Shown: positions 6,345-12,971, numbered from the stretch's first letter. The stretch is DNA of 13,032 nt from Syntrophomonadaceae bacterium (GCA_028683995.1 JAQUGU010000021.1:1-13032); one strand, 5' to 3'. Notes: a model not told the origin generated them from the letters alone. A program made the numbers and translations.

Positions 6345-7100
6345 ATGCCATTTGCAGAAAGGCTTCAATATTTACGCCTAGAAATGAATTTGAGTGAGAA
6401 ACAACTGGCAGATGCCATTGACATAACCGAAACCGCCATACGCCTCTACGAACAGGGTAAGCTTGAGGTTACACTGGAAGTGCTGGAAAAACTGGCCGAT
6501 TATTTCGATGTCTCCACCAAGCTACTTCTGGGTACAATTTTTTCCACCCTACCAGCCGATGAAGCCGTAAATGGCTACCGTATCGTACAGGAGATGGTCG
6601 AGACCCGTAACAAAGAAAAATCTCACCGCCAGACAAACGCAGCTGTTCAAGAGATACAACTCCCGCCGGTGGATTCATGGGTACAAGCTACCGGTTCTTT
6701 GCCATCGGTTTCCGGCGGACAGGTTCCAGTATTTGATAGAATTAAAAGAACCCTGGCCATGAATGATGATTATATTGTTGAATATAGGTCGATTAATAAT
6801 TCCATCACCAAAATATTCGGTGATGATTTGGCTAATTATTTTTACCTTTATGTGTACGGTGATAACATGAACCCGACCCTCAAGGATCAGGATACGGTGC
6901 TGGTAAAAAAACATAGCCCGGTAGAAAATAACGACATAGTTGTTGCCCTGACCGGATTTGAAGACGCGGTGATTGCTCGCATAACCCGTACTGAAAACCA
7001 AATAATACTTTTTTTTGATAACAGTAATTATCCCGCTGAAATATATACTGAAGGTCAATACCGGATAGTTGGCAAAGTCATTTGGAAATCGCCCACATAA
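6345..7100 (+). CDS. XRE regulator with inactive S24/LexA-like domain
   Basis: A 251-residue transcriptional regulator. Residues 3-60 form an XRE helix-turn-helix (LRLEMNLSEKQLADAIDITETAIRLYEQGK); residues about 165-247 match a peptidase S24/LexA-type C-terminal domain (YVYGDNMNPTLKDQDTVLV and later YRIVGKVIW). In active members the nucleophile is the Ser of GDSMxP; here the motif is GDNMNP, so Asn174 stands at the Ser position. The general-base Lys normally found before Arg-Ile is Ala211 (VIARI). No Ala-Gly cleavage site is evident in the linker. I infer a repressor that cannot self-cleave and perhaps senses a ligand or dimerises through this domain. The ATG at 6345 is chosen because GGAGG at 6332-6336 stands 8 bases upstream; the ATG at 6330 overlaps that site. 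Confidence 0.88.
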   Translation: MPFAERLQYLRLEMNLSEKQLADAIDITETAIRLYEQGKLEVTLEVLEKLADYFDVSTKLLLGTIFSTLPADEAVNGYRIVQEMVETRNKEKSHRQTNAAVQEIQLPPVDSWVQATGSLPSVSGGQVPVFDRIKRTLAMNDDYIVEYRSINNSITKIFGDDLANYFYLYVYGDNMNPTLKDQDTVLVKKHSPVENNDIVVALTGFEDAVIARITRTENQIILFFDNSNYPAEIYTEGQYRIVGKVIWKSPT

Positions 7101-7172
7101 TTTTAGAACCTTCTGAGAAGTGTTAGTCTCCATCTACTTTATTGACTTGATCCCAGGAATTCCAGCCCTGAT

Positions 7173-8438
7173 TTATCTTTTCCCCCGGCGCTGATATAAC
7201 TGTACCACTTGTCGAGCGCGTTCCCTCACCTGCTCGCGGAGATCATTCGGTTCCAAGACTTCTACCTCCGGTCCCCACTGTAAAATCCAACTCTGCAGTT
7301 CCCTAAAACCACAGGCTTCAAATTCTACTGTTAACGCCCCATCTTGCCCTTCCTCAACGATTTCCTGACTATGGTGATAACGTAAATTCTTAACCCGGTT
7401 GGCTACTGCCCGGGAGAATTTAAGCCGCACCTTTCTGACCGAATCATCACAGTAAACCCCCCAGCTATCGCCGATATGTTTGGTAATGCTGAATCCCTTC
7501 GGATAGGTAAAAGTGTTATGCTCACGGTTAACTATAGAAACAATCTGATCCACCCGGAAAGTCCGGTAATCTTTGCGCTCCGGTGCACAGGCTATTACAT
7601 ACCATACGTTGCGTTTGCAAACCATGCCCACCGGCCGAATAATACGTTCGGAAACCTCGCCATTTACCTTAGCATAGCTAATCTTCTGCTCAAAACCCTC
7701 GATTACAGCCCGCACCAGTTTTCCCAGGGTATCACCAAATTCGTCGGGATGAGCCAGGGTATCTCCTATAACATATATCCTTTCCGAAAAAAGCCCCGCT
7801 TTCATACCGGCATTCTTAAAGAAAGTCTTTTCAATTTCGTTTTTGGCACAAGTAGTAGCCTTATCCAATAAAGTGTTTTCATATAGCAGCATACTTACAT
7901 AAACTGCTGCTGCACTATCAGGACTTAGTTTAGGCAGATAACGTTCCCCCAAGCAGTATTTCGGACTACCGGTAGAAGGACGCTCAATATTAATACCTAT
8001 TCCCTCTAACTCCACCAGGTCACGGTAAATCATACGTTTTAGGGCTACATCGGAAGGACTTTTCCCGCCACTTTGTTCAATTAGTTCCTCATAACCCCTC
8101 TTGATTTCTTTCATGCTCAGTCCGCCGAAAGGAATGGAATTATGCAGGTTAATATACAGGTAAAGCAAACGCTCCGCGGGTTTTGGCCCTTCAACCTTAC
8201 TTTTCTCTAATTTATCCAGGTAGTTTTCAACCACTCTCAGGCTTAACTGCCGCCCCCGTGCCAATACCGGAAACTTACCATCAACACATATCACCGGGTC
8301 ATTGGCCAGATTAGACAGCAAACGATACAAAGTATTCTTCTTAAAACCGAGAGCCTCCATCAAAACTTTCTCAGTTTGGTCAGGCTGCTCCGCCAGGTAG
8401 TTTTTCAATGTCACCACCTGATCAATCATTATATTCAT
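7173..8438 (-). CDS. WYL-domain transcriptional regulator
   Basis: A WYL-family DNA-binding regulator of 421 residues. The N-terminal part contains winged-helix-like segments (NTLYRLLSNLA at about 35-45, and a second around VALKRMIYRDLVELE at 131-145). The WYL core is near 250-300, with RNVWYVIACAPERKDYRTFRVDQI, so the eponymous Trp-Tyr-Leu reads Trp-Tyr-Val. The C-terminal WCX extension ends SWILQWGPEVEVLEP. The start is uncertain: the ATG at 8436-8438 has AAAGG four bases upstream and is my choice; the GTG at 8466-8468 has AGAAAGG directly against it; an ATG at 8427-8429 is also possible. It converges with the XRE-S24 gene with 72 bases between stops and no obvious terminator. No adjacent target operon, defence gene or CRISPR is visible, so its regulon is unknown. 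Confidence 0.9.
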   Translation of the reverse strand: MNIMIDQVVTLKNYLAEQPDQTEKVLMEALGFKKNTLYRLLSNLANDPVICVDGKFPVLARGRQLSLRVVENYLDKLEKSKVEGPKPAERLLYLYINLHNSIPFGGLSMKEIKRGYEELIEQSGGKSPSDVALKRMIYRDLVELEGIGINIERPSTGSPKYCLGERYLPKLSPDSAAAVYVSMLLYENTLLDKATTCAKNEIEKTFFKNAGMKAGLFSERIYVIGDTLAHPDEFGDTLGKLVRAVIEGFEQKISYAKVNGEVSERIIRPVGMVCKRNVWYVIACAPERKDYRTFRVDQIVSIVNREHNTFTYPKGFSITKHIGDSWGVYCDDSVRKVRLKFSRAVANRVKNLRYHHSQEIVEEGQDGALTVEFEACGFRELQSWILQWGPEVEVLEPNDLREQVRERARQVVQLYQRRGKR

Positions 8439-8468
8439 TCGGCCTTTAGGTTCTGGCAAGGCAAACAC

Positions 8469-8607
8469 CCTTTCTGGCTATTAATAAATGCTTTAGACTA
8501 TTTTCTTAACAATATTCGCCAAATATGATGGAAATCCTTGTAATCAAATAGTAAGGAGTTGGGGCTTGGAGATTAGGGATTGAGGGGTGAGAGGTGAGGG
8601 GGTGGAG
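8469..8607. other. WYL upstream region merging into degenerate heptamers
   Basis: The first 80 bases are A/T-rich and should hold the WYL promoter, but I cannot place a convincing -35/-10 pair. From about 8550 the sequence turns purine-rich (GGAGTTGGGG, GATTAGGGATTGAGG, GGTGAGAGGTGAGG) and looks like decayed heptamers leading into the clean array at 8608. Confidence 0.5.
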
Positions 8608-8712
8608 GTTAGGCGTTAGGCGTTAGGCGTTAGGCGTTAGGAGTTAGGAGTTAGGAGTAAGGCGTTAGGAGTTAGGAGTTAGGAGTAAGGCGTTAGGCGT
8701 TAGGCGTTAGGC
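8608..8712 (+). repeat. Array of 15 in-register heptamers (GTTAGGM)
   Basis: Fifteen consecutive 7-base units without a break in register. Units 1-4 and 13-15 are GTTAGGC, units 5-7 and 9-11 are GTTAGGA, units 8 and 12 are GTAAGGC. Units 5-8 and 9-12 therefore form a perfect 28-base tandem duplication, showing expansion by blocks of four. It is followed 8 bases later by the TGTAGGGGC hairpin at 8721. It lies between cls and the WYL gene and encodes nothing. Confidence 0.9.
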
Positions 8713-8720
8713 GTAAAGAT

Positions 8721-8748
8721 TGTAGGGGCAGACCCGTGTGTCTGCCCG
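8721..8748 (+). repeat. TGTAGGGGC hairpin, half element (copy 3)
   Basis: TGTAGGGG followed by the hairpin GGGCAGAC/GTCTGCCC (8726-8733 with 8740-8747) around CCGTGT. The opposite end (CCCCTACA) present in copies 1 and 2 is absent, so this is a half copy. Its order after a heptamer array is the same as in copy 1 read on the minus strand. Confidence 0.72.
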
Positions 8749-8787
8749 GCCGACCACTTAACCCAGGGGTTTTAATCCTATCCATAT

Positions 8788-8814
8788 AAGTGCCTGCTCC
8801 AGGCGACCCGGCAC
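8788..8814. repeat. Possible interrupted GTGCCTGGCAC palindrome
   Basis: AAGTGCCTG at 8788-8796 and GCAC at 8811-8814 match the two parts of the palindrome at 10734-10747 if 14 intervening bases are removed. The intervening bases themselves form a perfect small hairpin with the left part, GCCTG-CTC-CAGGC (8792-8804). This may be coincidence, given the short length. Confidence 0.35.
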
Positions 8815-8853
8815 TCAGCGGCTATAAATAAGAAACAATAAATCAATAATTCC

Positions 8854-8866
8854 GGTGCCTGGCACC
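8854..8866. repeat. GGTGCCTGGCACC palindrome at the cls stop
   Basis: A perfect 13-base palindrome (six base pairs around a central T). Its last base is the first base of the cls stop codon read on the plus strand, so on the minus strand it begins inside TAG. The 12 bases GTGCCTGGCACC recur at 10736-10747. No T-run follows on the minus strand, so a terminator role is unproven. Confidence 0.75.
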
Positions 8867-10320
8867 TAGAGTATGGGTGAAAGCAGACGGAAAAGGCCTT
8901 CTTTGAAACGAACCCGCATCGGACGGGCAGCATAGGTTTCACGAGTAATTTCTATACAATCTTCAAGAGCTAATAAAAACTTCTCCTCCAGTTGGCGGCT
9001 AATTTCCTCGTCATAGATAAAGGCATTAACTTCAAAATTAAGATCGAAGCTCCTGATATCCAGATTAGCAGTTCCTACCGAACTGGCAAAACCATCGGCA
9101 CAAACAATTTTACTGTGTAGAAATCCCTTTTGATACTGGTAACAACGAACGCCAGCTTCAAGTAGTTCCCCCACATAAGAAAGGGAAGCCCAGTAAACAT
9201 AGAAATGGTCTGGTTTGTAGGGAATCATCAAACGTACATCTACTCCAGAGAGGGCCGCTATTTTTAAAGCTTCCAATATGCTGTCGTCCGGGATCAGGTA
9301 AGGGGTTTCAATATAAAGATTGTGTTGAGCCTTGTTGATAAGTTTAAGATAGCCATTTTTTATGGCTGGATAATTCATATCCGGTCCACTGGACACTATT
9401 TGCACTGCACTGCCCCCTTCAGGCTTACGTTCAGGAAAATAGATGTCCGTGTTGGACAGGGGGTCACGGGCGGCAAAGCGCCAATCCAGTAAAAATCTCA
9501 TTTCCAGGTTATCAATGGCACTACCCCTGATGTTTAGATGACAATCGCGCCAGTGATTAAAACGAGATGACAGTCCCAGGTATTCATTACCTATATTAAA
9601 CCCTCCGACATATGCTTCATCCCCATCTATAATGAGAATCTTACGATGGTTGCGGTAATTTAGGCGCACATTAATATAAGGTAAAAAAGGCGGGAAGAAG
9701 GCAGCGCTGCGGCCACCGGCCTCATGGAATTTTTTGAAAAAGCGTGGAGATAGCCGTATGGAGCCCATGCCATCATAGAGCAGTTTAACCTCTACCCCTT
9801 CTTTAGCTTTTTTAGTAAGAATTTTCATTATATACCGACCCAGAGAATCGTTGCGAATAATAAAATACTCCATGTGGATATAATTTTGGGCATTTTTCAA
9901 ACTGGATAGTATGCGATTAAACAGTTCCTCTCCCTCATGAAAGACTTCCACCTTATTATCCTGAGTTAACAACGAATAACTGCTGACCATCTGCAGATAG
10001 ACCAGGTCTAGATATTCCCTGGTACGCGGGTCATTGAAATGGAGGCTGTTTTTGCGCAGGCTGACGTCTTGCCCCGCCAGTAAGCTTAAGAGTTCATGCT
10101 CTTCCTCTTCTTTCAAATAAAATATTTTTTTGCGCTGCAGATTCTGCCCCAGAAATATATACATCAAAAAACCTAGCAAAGGTACAAACACCAGTAATAA
10201 AATCCAGGATAAAGTAGCAACCGGATTGCGGCGCTCAAAGATTACTACTATGAGTACCAGAAATATATTAATGATAAATATAATATCTGCCAGCTTCCAG
10301 GCGAGACCGGTAAATTCCAT
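8866..10320 (-). CDS. cls: Cardiolipin synthase (two-HKD phospholipase D family)
   Basis: Membrane enzyme that joins two phosphatidylglycerol molecules to make cardiolipin and glycerol. The 484-residue product, normal for bacterial Cls, begins with two hydrophobic helices (about 10-28 and 36-57) and then two phospholipase D domains. The first HKD motif is His225-x-Lys227-x4-Asp232 (NHRKILIIDGDEAYVGG), the second is His402-x-Lys404-x4-Asp409 (FLHSKIVCADGFASSVGTANLD), both intact with the following Gly-Thr/Gly-Gly and Asn. The C-terminal EEKFLLALEDC region is also typical. The ATG at 10318-10320 is preceded by GGAGGGTT at a good distance. It stands alone, with a palindrome overlapping its stop codon. 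Confidence 0.96.
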   Translation of the reverse strand: MEFTGLAWKLADIIFIINIFLVLIVVIFERRNPVATLSWILLLVFVPLLGFLMYIFLGQNLQRKKIFYLKEEEEHELLSLLAGQDVSLRKNSLHFNDPRTREYLDLVYLQMVSSYSLLTQDNKVEVFHEGEELFNRILSSLKNAQNYIHMEYFIIRNDSLGRYIMKILTKKAKEGVEVKLLYDGMGSIRLSPRFFKKFHEAGGRSAAFFPPFLPYINVRLNYRNHRKILIIDGDEAYVGGFNIGNEYLGLSSRFNHWRDCHLNIRGSAIDNLEMRFLLDWRFAARDPLSNTDIYFPERKPEGGSAVQIVSSGPDMNYPAIKNGYLKLINKAQHNLYIETPYLIPDDSILEALKIAALSGVDVRLMIPYKPDHFYVYWASLSYVGELLEAGVRCYQYQKGFLHSKIVCADGFASSVGTANLDIRSFDLNFEVNAFIYDEEISRQLEEKFLLALEDCIEITRETYAARPMRVRFKEGLFRLLSPIL

Positions 10321-10473
10321 CCTAACCCTCCAGATAAGTTAAATATGTACCCTTATCTATAACTCTACTATATTCTGAACATGTTCTGGAAGGTCTGGTA
10401 AAAATCCTTTCTTTCAGACGTGTCAGTATGGCTGGAAATAATACCGGCACTCCTTCCAGCTAGCTAAACTTGA
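10321..10473. other. Upstream region of cls
   Basis: No gene is seen. A perfect 10-base palindrome GAACATGTTC occurs at 10377-10386, about 57 bases before the cls start, where an operator could lie. It resembles the Gram-positive LexA site but has two rather than four central bases, so I do not call it an SOS box. No clear promoter hexamers were identified. Confidence 0.4.
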
Positions 10474-10665
10474 CTATGGTAATGGATTCCGGTATATGCT
10501 ATCTACATACAACCCAACCCAGGGCAGCTTCCCCGGCTGCGGTATCGGCAATGATTCACCCCGGCGATTCAGGGTTTTGACATGCATGGTCAGGGTTGTC
10601 GGCTCGTTGCCTCTTATATAATAAGTTGCTTTAATCGGAAACAGATACTGTAACCCGATAGCTCC
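10474..10665 (-). pseudogene. Possible decayed reading frame of unknown family
   Basis: On the minus strand 63 codons are open from just after a TAATAA (10666-10671) to a TAG at 10474-10476. The translation looks protein-like rather than random (for example YLFPIKATYYIRGNEP, later LPWVGLYVDSIYRNPLP), yet no ATG, GTG or TTG is present near its start; the first Met is about codon 27. In the same frame upstream of the TAATAA, another 18-20 codons read like a protein end (LLQKEMQELVDLLVGN). I do not recognise the family. It may be a remnant of an inactivated gene, or a chance open frame. Confidence 0.3.
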
Positions 10666-10733
10666 TTATTAGTTTCCCACCAACAGATCAACCAATTCCT
10701 GCATCTCCTTTTGCAACAATAACTTAACAACTT

Positions 10734-10748
10734 AAGTGCCTGGCACCT
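10734..10748. repeat. GTGCCTGGCACC palindrome, second copy
   Basis: AAGTGCCTGGCACCT, with GTGCC (10736-10740) and GGCAC (10742-10746) around a central T. It shares 12 identical bases with the copy at the cls stop. It lies just upstream of the promoter of the Phd-ParE module and separates it from the decayed frame at 10474-10725. Confidence 0.7.
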
Positions 10749-10749
10749 A

Positions 10750-10780
10750 TTGCCTATGATAATATCGTGATATAATAATG
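10750..10780 (+). promoter_or_regulatory. Promoter and dyad operator of the Phd-ParE module
   Basis: A consensus TATAAT -10 box at 10771-10776 has a possible TTGCCT -35 at 10750-10755, with a short 15-base spacer. Overlapping the -10 is the dyad ATATC-GT-GATAT (10762-10773) with flanking symmetric bases. Antitoxins of this type usually repress their own operon by binding such dyads over the promoter, so this is the likely operator. The ribosome binding site AAAGGAGG is at 10795-10802. Confidence 0.5.
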
Positions 10781-10807
10781 ATAACCAAAGTCTAAAAGGA
10801 GGTTGCC

Positions 10808-11068
10808 ATGATTAATATTAGGCCTGTTTCCGATTTGAGAAATAAATTCCCTGAAATCGAAGAACTTGTTATTGAAAGCAGCGAGCCTGTTTTCTTAACC
10901 AAAAACGGTTATGGTTCTATGGTTCTTTTAAGCATTGAGCAGTATGCTGCTTTAACTGATAACTTAGAGCTTAAGCTGGATGAAGCAGATAAAGCTGCAC
11001 ATTTAAGTGGTGCTCGCTATACCGGCGAAGAAGTCTTTACCAGAGTTAGGAAACGCATCAATGAGTAA
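10808..11068 (+). CDS. Type II antitoxin, Phd/YefM family
   Basis: An 86-residue antitoxin that should neutralise the toxin encoded next to it and repress the operon. The N-terminal fold pattern is typical: MINIRPVSDLRNKFPEIEEL, then a strand EPVFLTKNGYGSMVLLSIEQY, the usual Phd/YefM layout of a DNA-binding, dimerising domain. The C-terminal half is charged and would be the flexible toxin-binding segment. The ATG at 10808 has AAAGGAGG five bases upstream. The gene overlaps the toxin start by 8 bases (ATGAGTAA), a usual coupling in such pairs. Confidence 0.92.
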   Translation: MINIRPVSDLRNKFPEIEELVIESSEPVFLTKNGYGSMVLLSIEQYAALTDNLELKLDEADKAAHLSGARYTGEEVFTRVRKRINE

Positions 11069-11375
11069 GAAAGAATACAAACTACAAATTTTACCTCTCT
11101 TTGAAGAGGACTTAAATGAAATCGTAGACTATATTACTTTCAAGCTTAAAAACCCAGCTGCTGCTAATGATCTTGTTGATGCCATAGAAGATGCTATTTA
11201 TAACCGGCTACCTAACGCAGAATCTTTTGAACCTTATAAATCTGTCAAGGAACGCGAATACCCTTACTACCGGATACGAGTCAAAAATTTCACCGTTTTT
11301 TATGTTGTCATCGGTGATGTAATGGAAGTGCGCCGCATTCTTTACAGTCGCCGGGACTTAACAAAACTTTTATAA
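11061..11375 (+). CDS. Type II toxin, RelE/ParE superfamily
   Basis: A 104-residue small basic toxin of the RelE/ParE fold. Visible family features are an N-terminal strand (YKLQILPLFEEDLNEIVDYI), two helices, and C-terminal strands with YYRIRVKNFTVFYVV and VMEVRRILYSRRD, ending shortly after. RelE members cut mRNA on the ribosome and ParE members block gyrase; the residues here do not let me choose, though the ...VRRILYSRRD ending is common in ParE-like proteins. The ATG at 11061 overlaps the antitoxin stop; a longer frame upstream from 11007 lies inside the antitoxin and is rejected. Confidence 0.9.
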   Translation: MSKKEYKLQILPLFEEDLNEIVDYITFKLKNPAAANDLVDAIEDAIYNRLPNAESFEPYKSVKEREYPYYRIRVKNFTVFYVVIGDVMEVRRILYSRRDLTKLL

Positions 11376-11378
11376 TCT

Positions 11379-11525
11379 CTACCTGCTGCCCCACCAGTCA
11401 CCGCTTTCTGCTGTGATACGGGAGTGGCAGCTTTTGCATAAAGACATCAGGTTTTCTTTATTATTGCCTCCACCTTTTGCAAATCCTGAGCTTCATCAAC
11501 GAATATTGTGTGTTCTTTCGTCTGT
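11379..11525 (-). pseudogene. Frameshifted C-terminal remnant of an HNH endonuclease
   Basis: On the minus strand the frame ending in TAG at 11379-11381 is open for 37 codons (to 11492) and reads GGGNNKENLMSLCKSCH then SRITAESGDWWG before the stop, which is the typical end of phage-type HNH endonucleases (GG-N, ENL, CxxCH, then Trp-Gly). Upstream in a different frame comes HTIFVDEAQDL, which fits the preceding HNH core (VDHI) with the catalytic His lost. So the remnant has a frameshift, lacks the first zinc pair and most of the gene, and cannot be active. It lies exactly between the two toxin-antitoxin modules, directly after the HigA stop, and is evidence of old phage DNA there. Confidence 0.65.
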
Positions 11526-11532
11526 AGCAAAA

Positions 11533-12627
11533 TTATTTGCTTTCTCCTAACTCATATTTTACTTTCTCTGCCGAGTATTGATGGTACTTAAGATACTTAT
11601 CCCTTTGGAGCCTGCCAATGAGAATATAAGGAGGAATATTCTGTTCGATACAAAACTTTTTAATCAAAGGTAATGAAAAATCTCCTTTTCCCACAAAGCT
11701 TTCATATTCCTTCGCATCGATTAAAATGTTGGCAGCAAATTCGTCAGCTTTATCCTCTGCTTCACTCTTTGCAAAGTCGTAGTCAATCAATTTGTCCTCA
11801 ATATCCCCATTGATAGTGTGTCCGATTTCATGAAAAAGCGTGAACCAAAATATATCTGCAAACTTGCGCCTAGTGGTCATAAGCAAGCTCAAAGTACCGT
11901 CATTGTTCTTTTTAATCACACCCTGAACTGGAGCACCTCTAAAATGTTTGACGATGGAAAACTTAATTCCACATTCAGCCAAGTAGGATTTCAGCCGAAA
12001 CTGAACCTTGGCAACATCTTCAAATATTAGCTCTTTTATCAGCGGAACTTTCTTTTTCAACTTGTCTATATCTAGTACTTGTTCAATTTGTTGGTTATCC
12101 GTAATCAAATCGCACATTCTAAGCCATGTAAACAAGACATATGGATCAACATTAGTGGCCGTTGCCAAACGATAGGCACCTGTTTGTGAGACCTCCGGTA
12201 TTCGTATTAGGTTACTAATATTTAAAAGTTTCCTCAGTTGAATGACAAGCATAGGGCCGTGTACTTCCGGTTCTAAGAATCCTATTTGTTTAAGGTGTTC
12301 TATAATGCTATTTAGCCCTTTAAGAATCTCGAGCTCTTCACCTGAAATTTCATTGAGTTCTTCAAAATCCGCCAGCTCTTTATCATAATTAGCCTGCAGG
12401 TTGATCCAAAAACCAGCATCAATACCTAAGGCATATTCCATTTTTTTGGCAAAGGAAACTGATATGGCTTTTTGACAGTTAACTATACTACTAATATGCG
12501 GTTCCGTCACACCAGTCCTTACTGCTAATTCTCTCTGACTCATCCCTCTATCCTCAAGGATTTCTATTAAAGTCTCTCCTGGATGAATAATGAATTCACG
12601 GGATAAGCCATTCATGTTTTTGGCCAT
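11533..12627 (-). CDS. higA: HigA-type antitoxin fused to ImmA/IrrE-like metalloprotease
   Basis: A 364-residue protein. The N-terminal 75 residues are a HigA-family XRE helix-turn-helix (IHPGETLIEILEDRGMSQRELAVRTGVTEPHISSIVN, then ALGIDAGFWINLQANYD). Residues about 230-345 form an ImmA/IrrE (COG2856-like) zinc protease domain with HEIGH at 266-270 and a third-ligand region EDKADEFAANIL at 291-302. In the middle is a helical region of unknown role. Classic HigA antitoxins have only about 100 residues, so this is the long, protease-fused class. It starts at the ATG 12625-12627 inside the end of higB (32-base overlap), with AGGGGG about 12 bases upstream; the ATG at 12615 is an alternative. It may regulate the higB promoter, and its protease could act on itself or a partner; the latter is inference. 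Confidence 0.9.
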   Translation of the reverse strand: MAKNMNGLSREFIIHPGETLIEILEDRGMSQRELAVRTGVTEPHISSIVNCQKAISVSFAKKMEYALGIDAGFWINLQANYDKELADFEELNEISGEELEILKGLNSIIEHLKQIGFLEPEVHGPMLVIQLRKLLNISNLIRIPEVSQTGAYRLATATNVDPYVLFTWLRMCDLITDNQQIEQVLDIDKLKKKVPLIKELIFEDVAKVQFRLKSYLAECGIKFSIVKHFRGAPVQGVIKKNNDGTLSLLMTTRRKFADIFWFTLFHEIGHTINGDIEDKLIDYDFAKSEAEDKADEFAANILIDAKEYESFVGKGDFSLPLIKKFCIEQNIPPYILIGRLQRDKYLKYHQYSAEKVKYELGESK

Positions 12628-12952
12628 GATAATCCATCACCCCCTCTATAATAACCAAGTCACATTTTTTTAAAGAAACGGGGTCTAAACTCTCCACATC
12701 CGGTTTGACAACGAGTCTTATATTGCCGGAAATACTAATTCCGTAATATCCTTTTAAATTACCCGTCAATGGATGAGGTTTTCCAAGCCCTGTGGTAAGA
12801 TAAATAGCGAAATTAGCAGCAGCCTTTAGTTGATCGTATCGTTTCTTAGTGTTCCTAGTTAAATCTCTCCCTATTTGCCTTTTCATTAAATCGAAATCGC
12901 TAAAGCACTCTTCTACCGCCCGGTTTTCATACTGTAATCTCACACCCTGCAT
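12596..12952 (-). CDS. higB: Type II toxin, HigB/RelE-like
   Basis: A 118-residue toxin encoded before its antitoxin, the order typical of higBA. The product has the RelE-like pattern LTGNLKGYYGISISGNIRLVVKPD, corresponding to the conserved strand carrying catalytic basic residues in HigB mRNA endonucleases, and ends VMDYHGQKHEWLIP. The ATG at 12950-12952 is chosen; a GTG at 12956-12958 is an alternative, and neither has a strong ribosome binding site (GGGTGG very close). Weak translation of the toxin relative to the antitoxin would be usual. The overlap with higA implies one transcript from the promoter at 13001-13029. Confidence 0.88.
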   Translation of the reverse strand: MQGVRLQYENRAVEECFSDFDLMKRQIGRDLTRNTKKRYDQLKAAANFAIYLTTGLGKPHPLTGNLKGYYGISISGNIRLVVKPDVESLDPVSLKKCDLVIIEGVMDYHGQKHEWLIP

Positions 12953-12971
12953 CGCCACCCAACTTTACTAT

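Noticed and set aside
8608..8712. CRISPR array
   Set aside because: The units are contiguous heptamers without spacers, and no cas gene is nearby.
10377..10386. GAACATGTTC as a LexA/SOS box upstream of cls
   Set aside because: The Gram-positive LexA site has four bases between GAAC and GTTC; here there are two, and cardiolipin synthase is not a typical SOS gene.
11385..11435. GCTGCC/GGCAGC followed by TTTT as a terminator of the Phd-ParE operon
   Set aside because: The arms are 35 bases apart and only 6 bp, and both lie in the HNH remnant, so the match is probably accidental.
11465..11531. TIFVDEAQDL on the minus strand as a Walker B of a superfamily 1 helicase
   Set aside because: The frame stops soon after, and the adjacent frame gives a clear HNH ending (GG-N, ENL, CxxCH). 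The peptide fits the upstream part of the same broken HNH gene better than a helicase.
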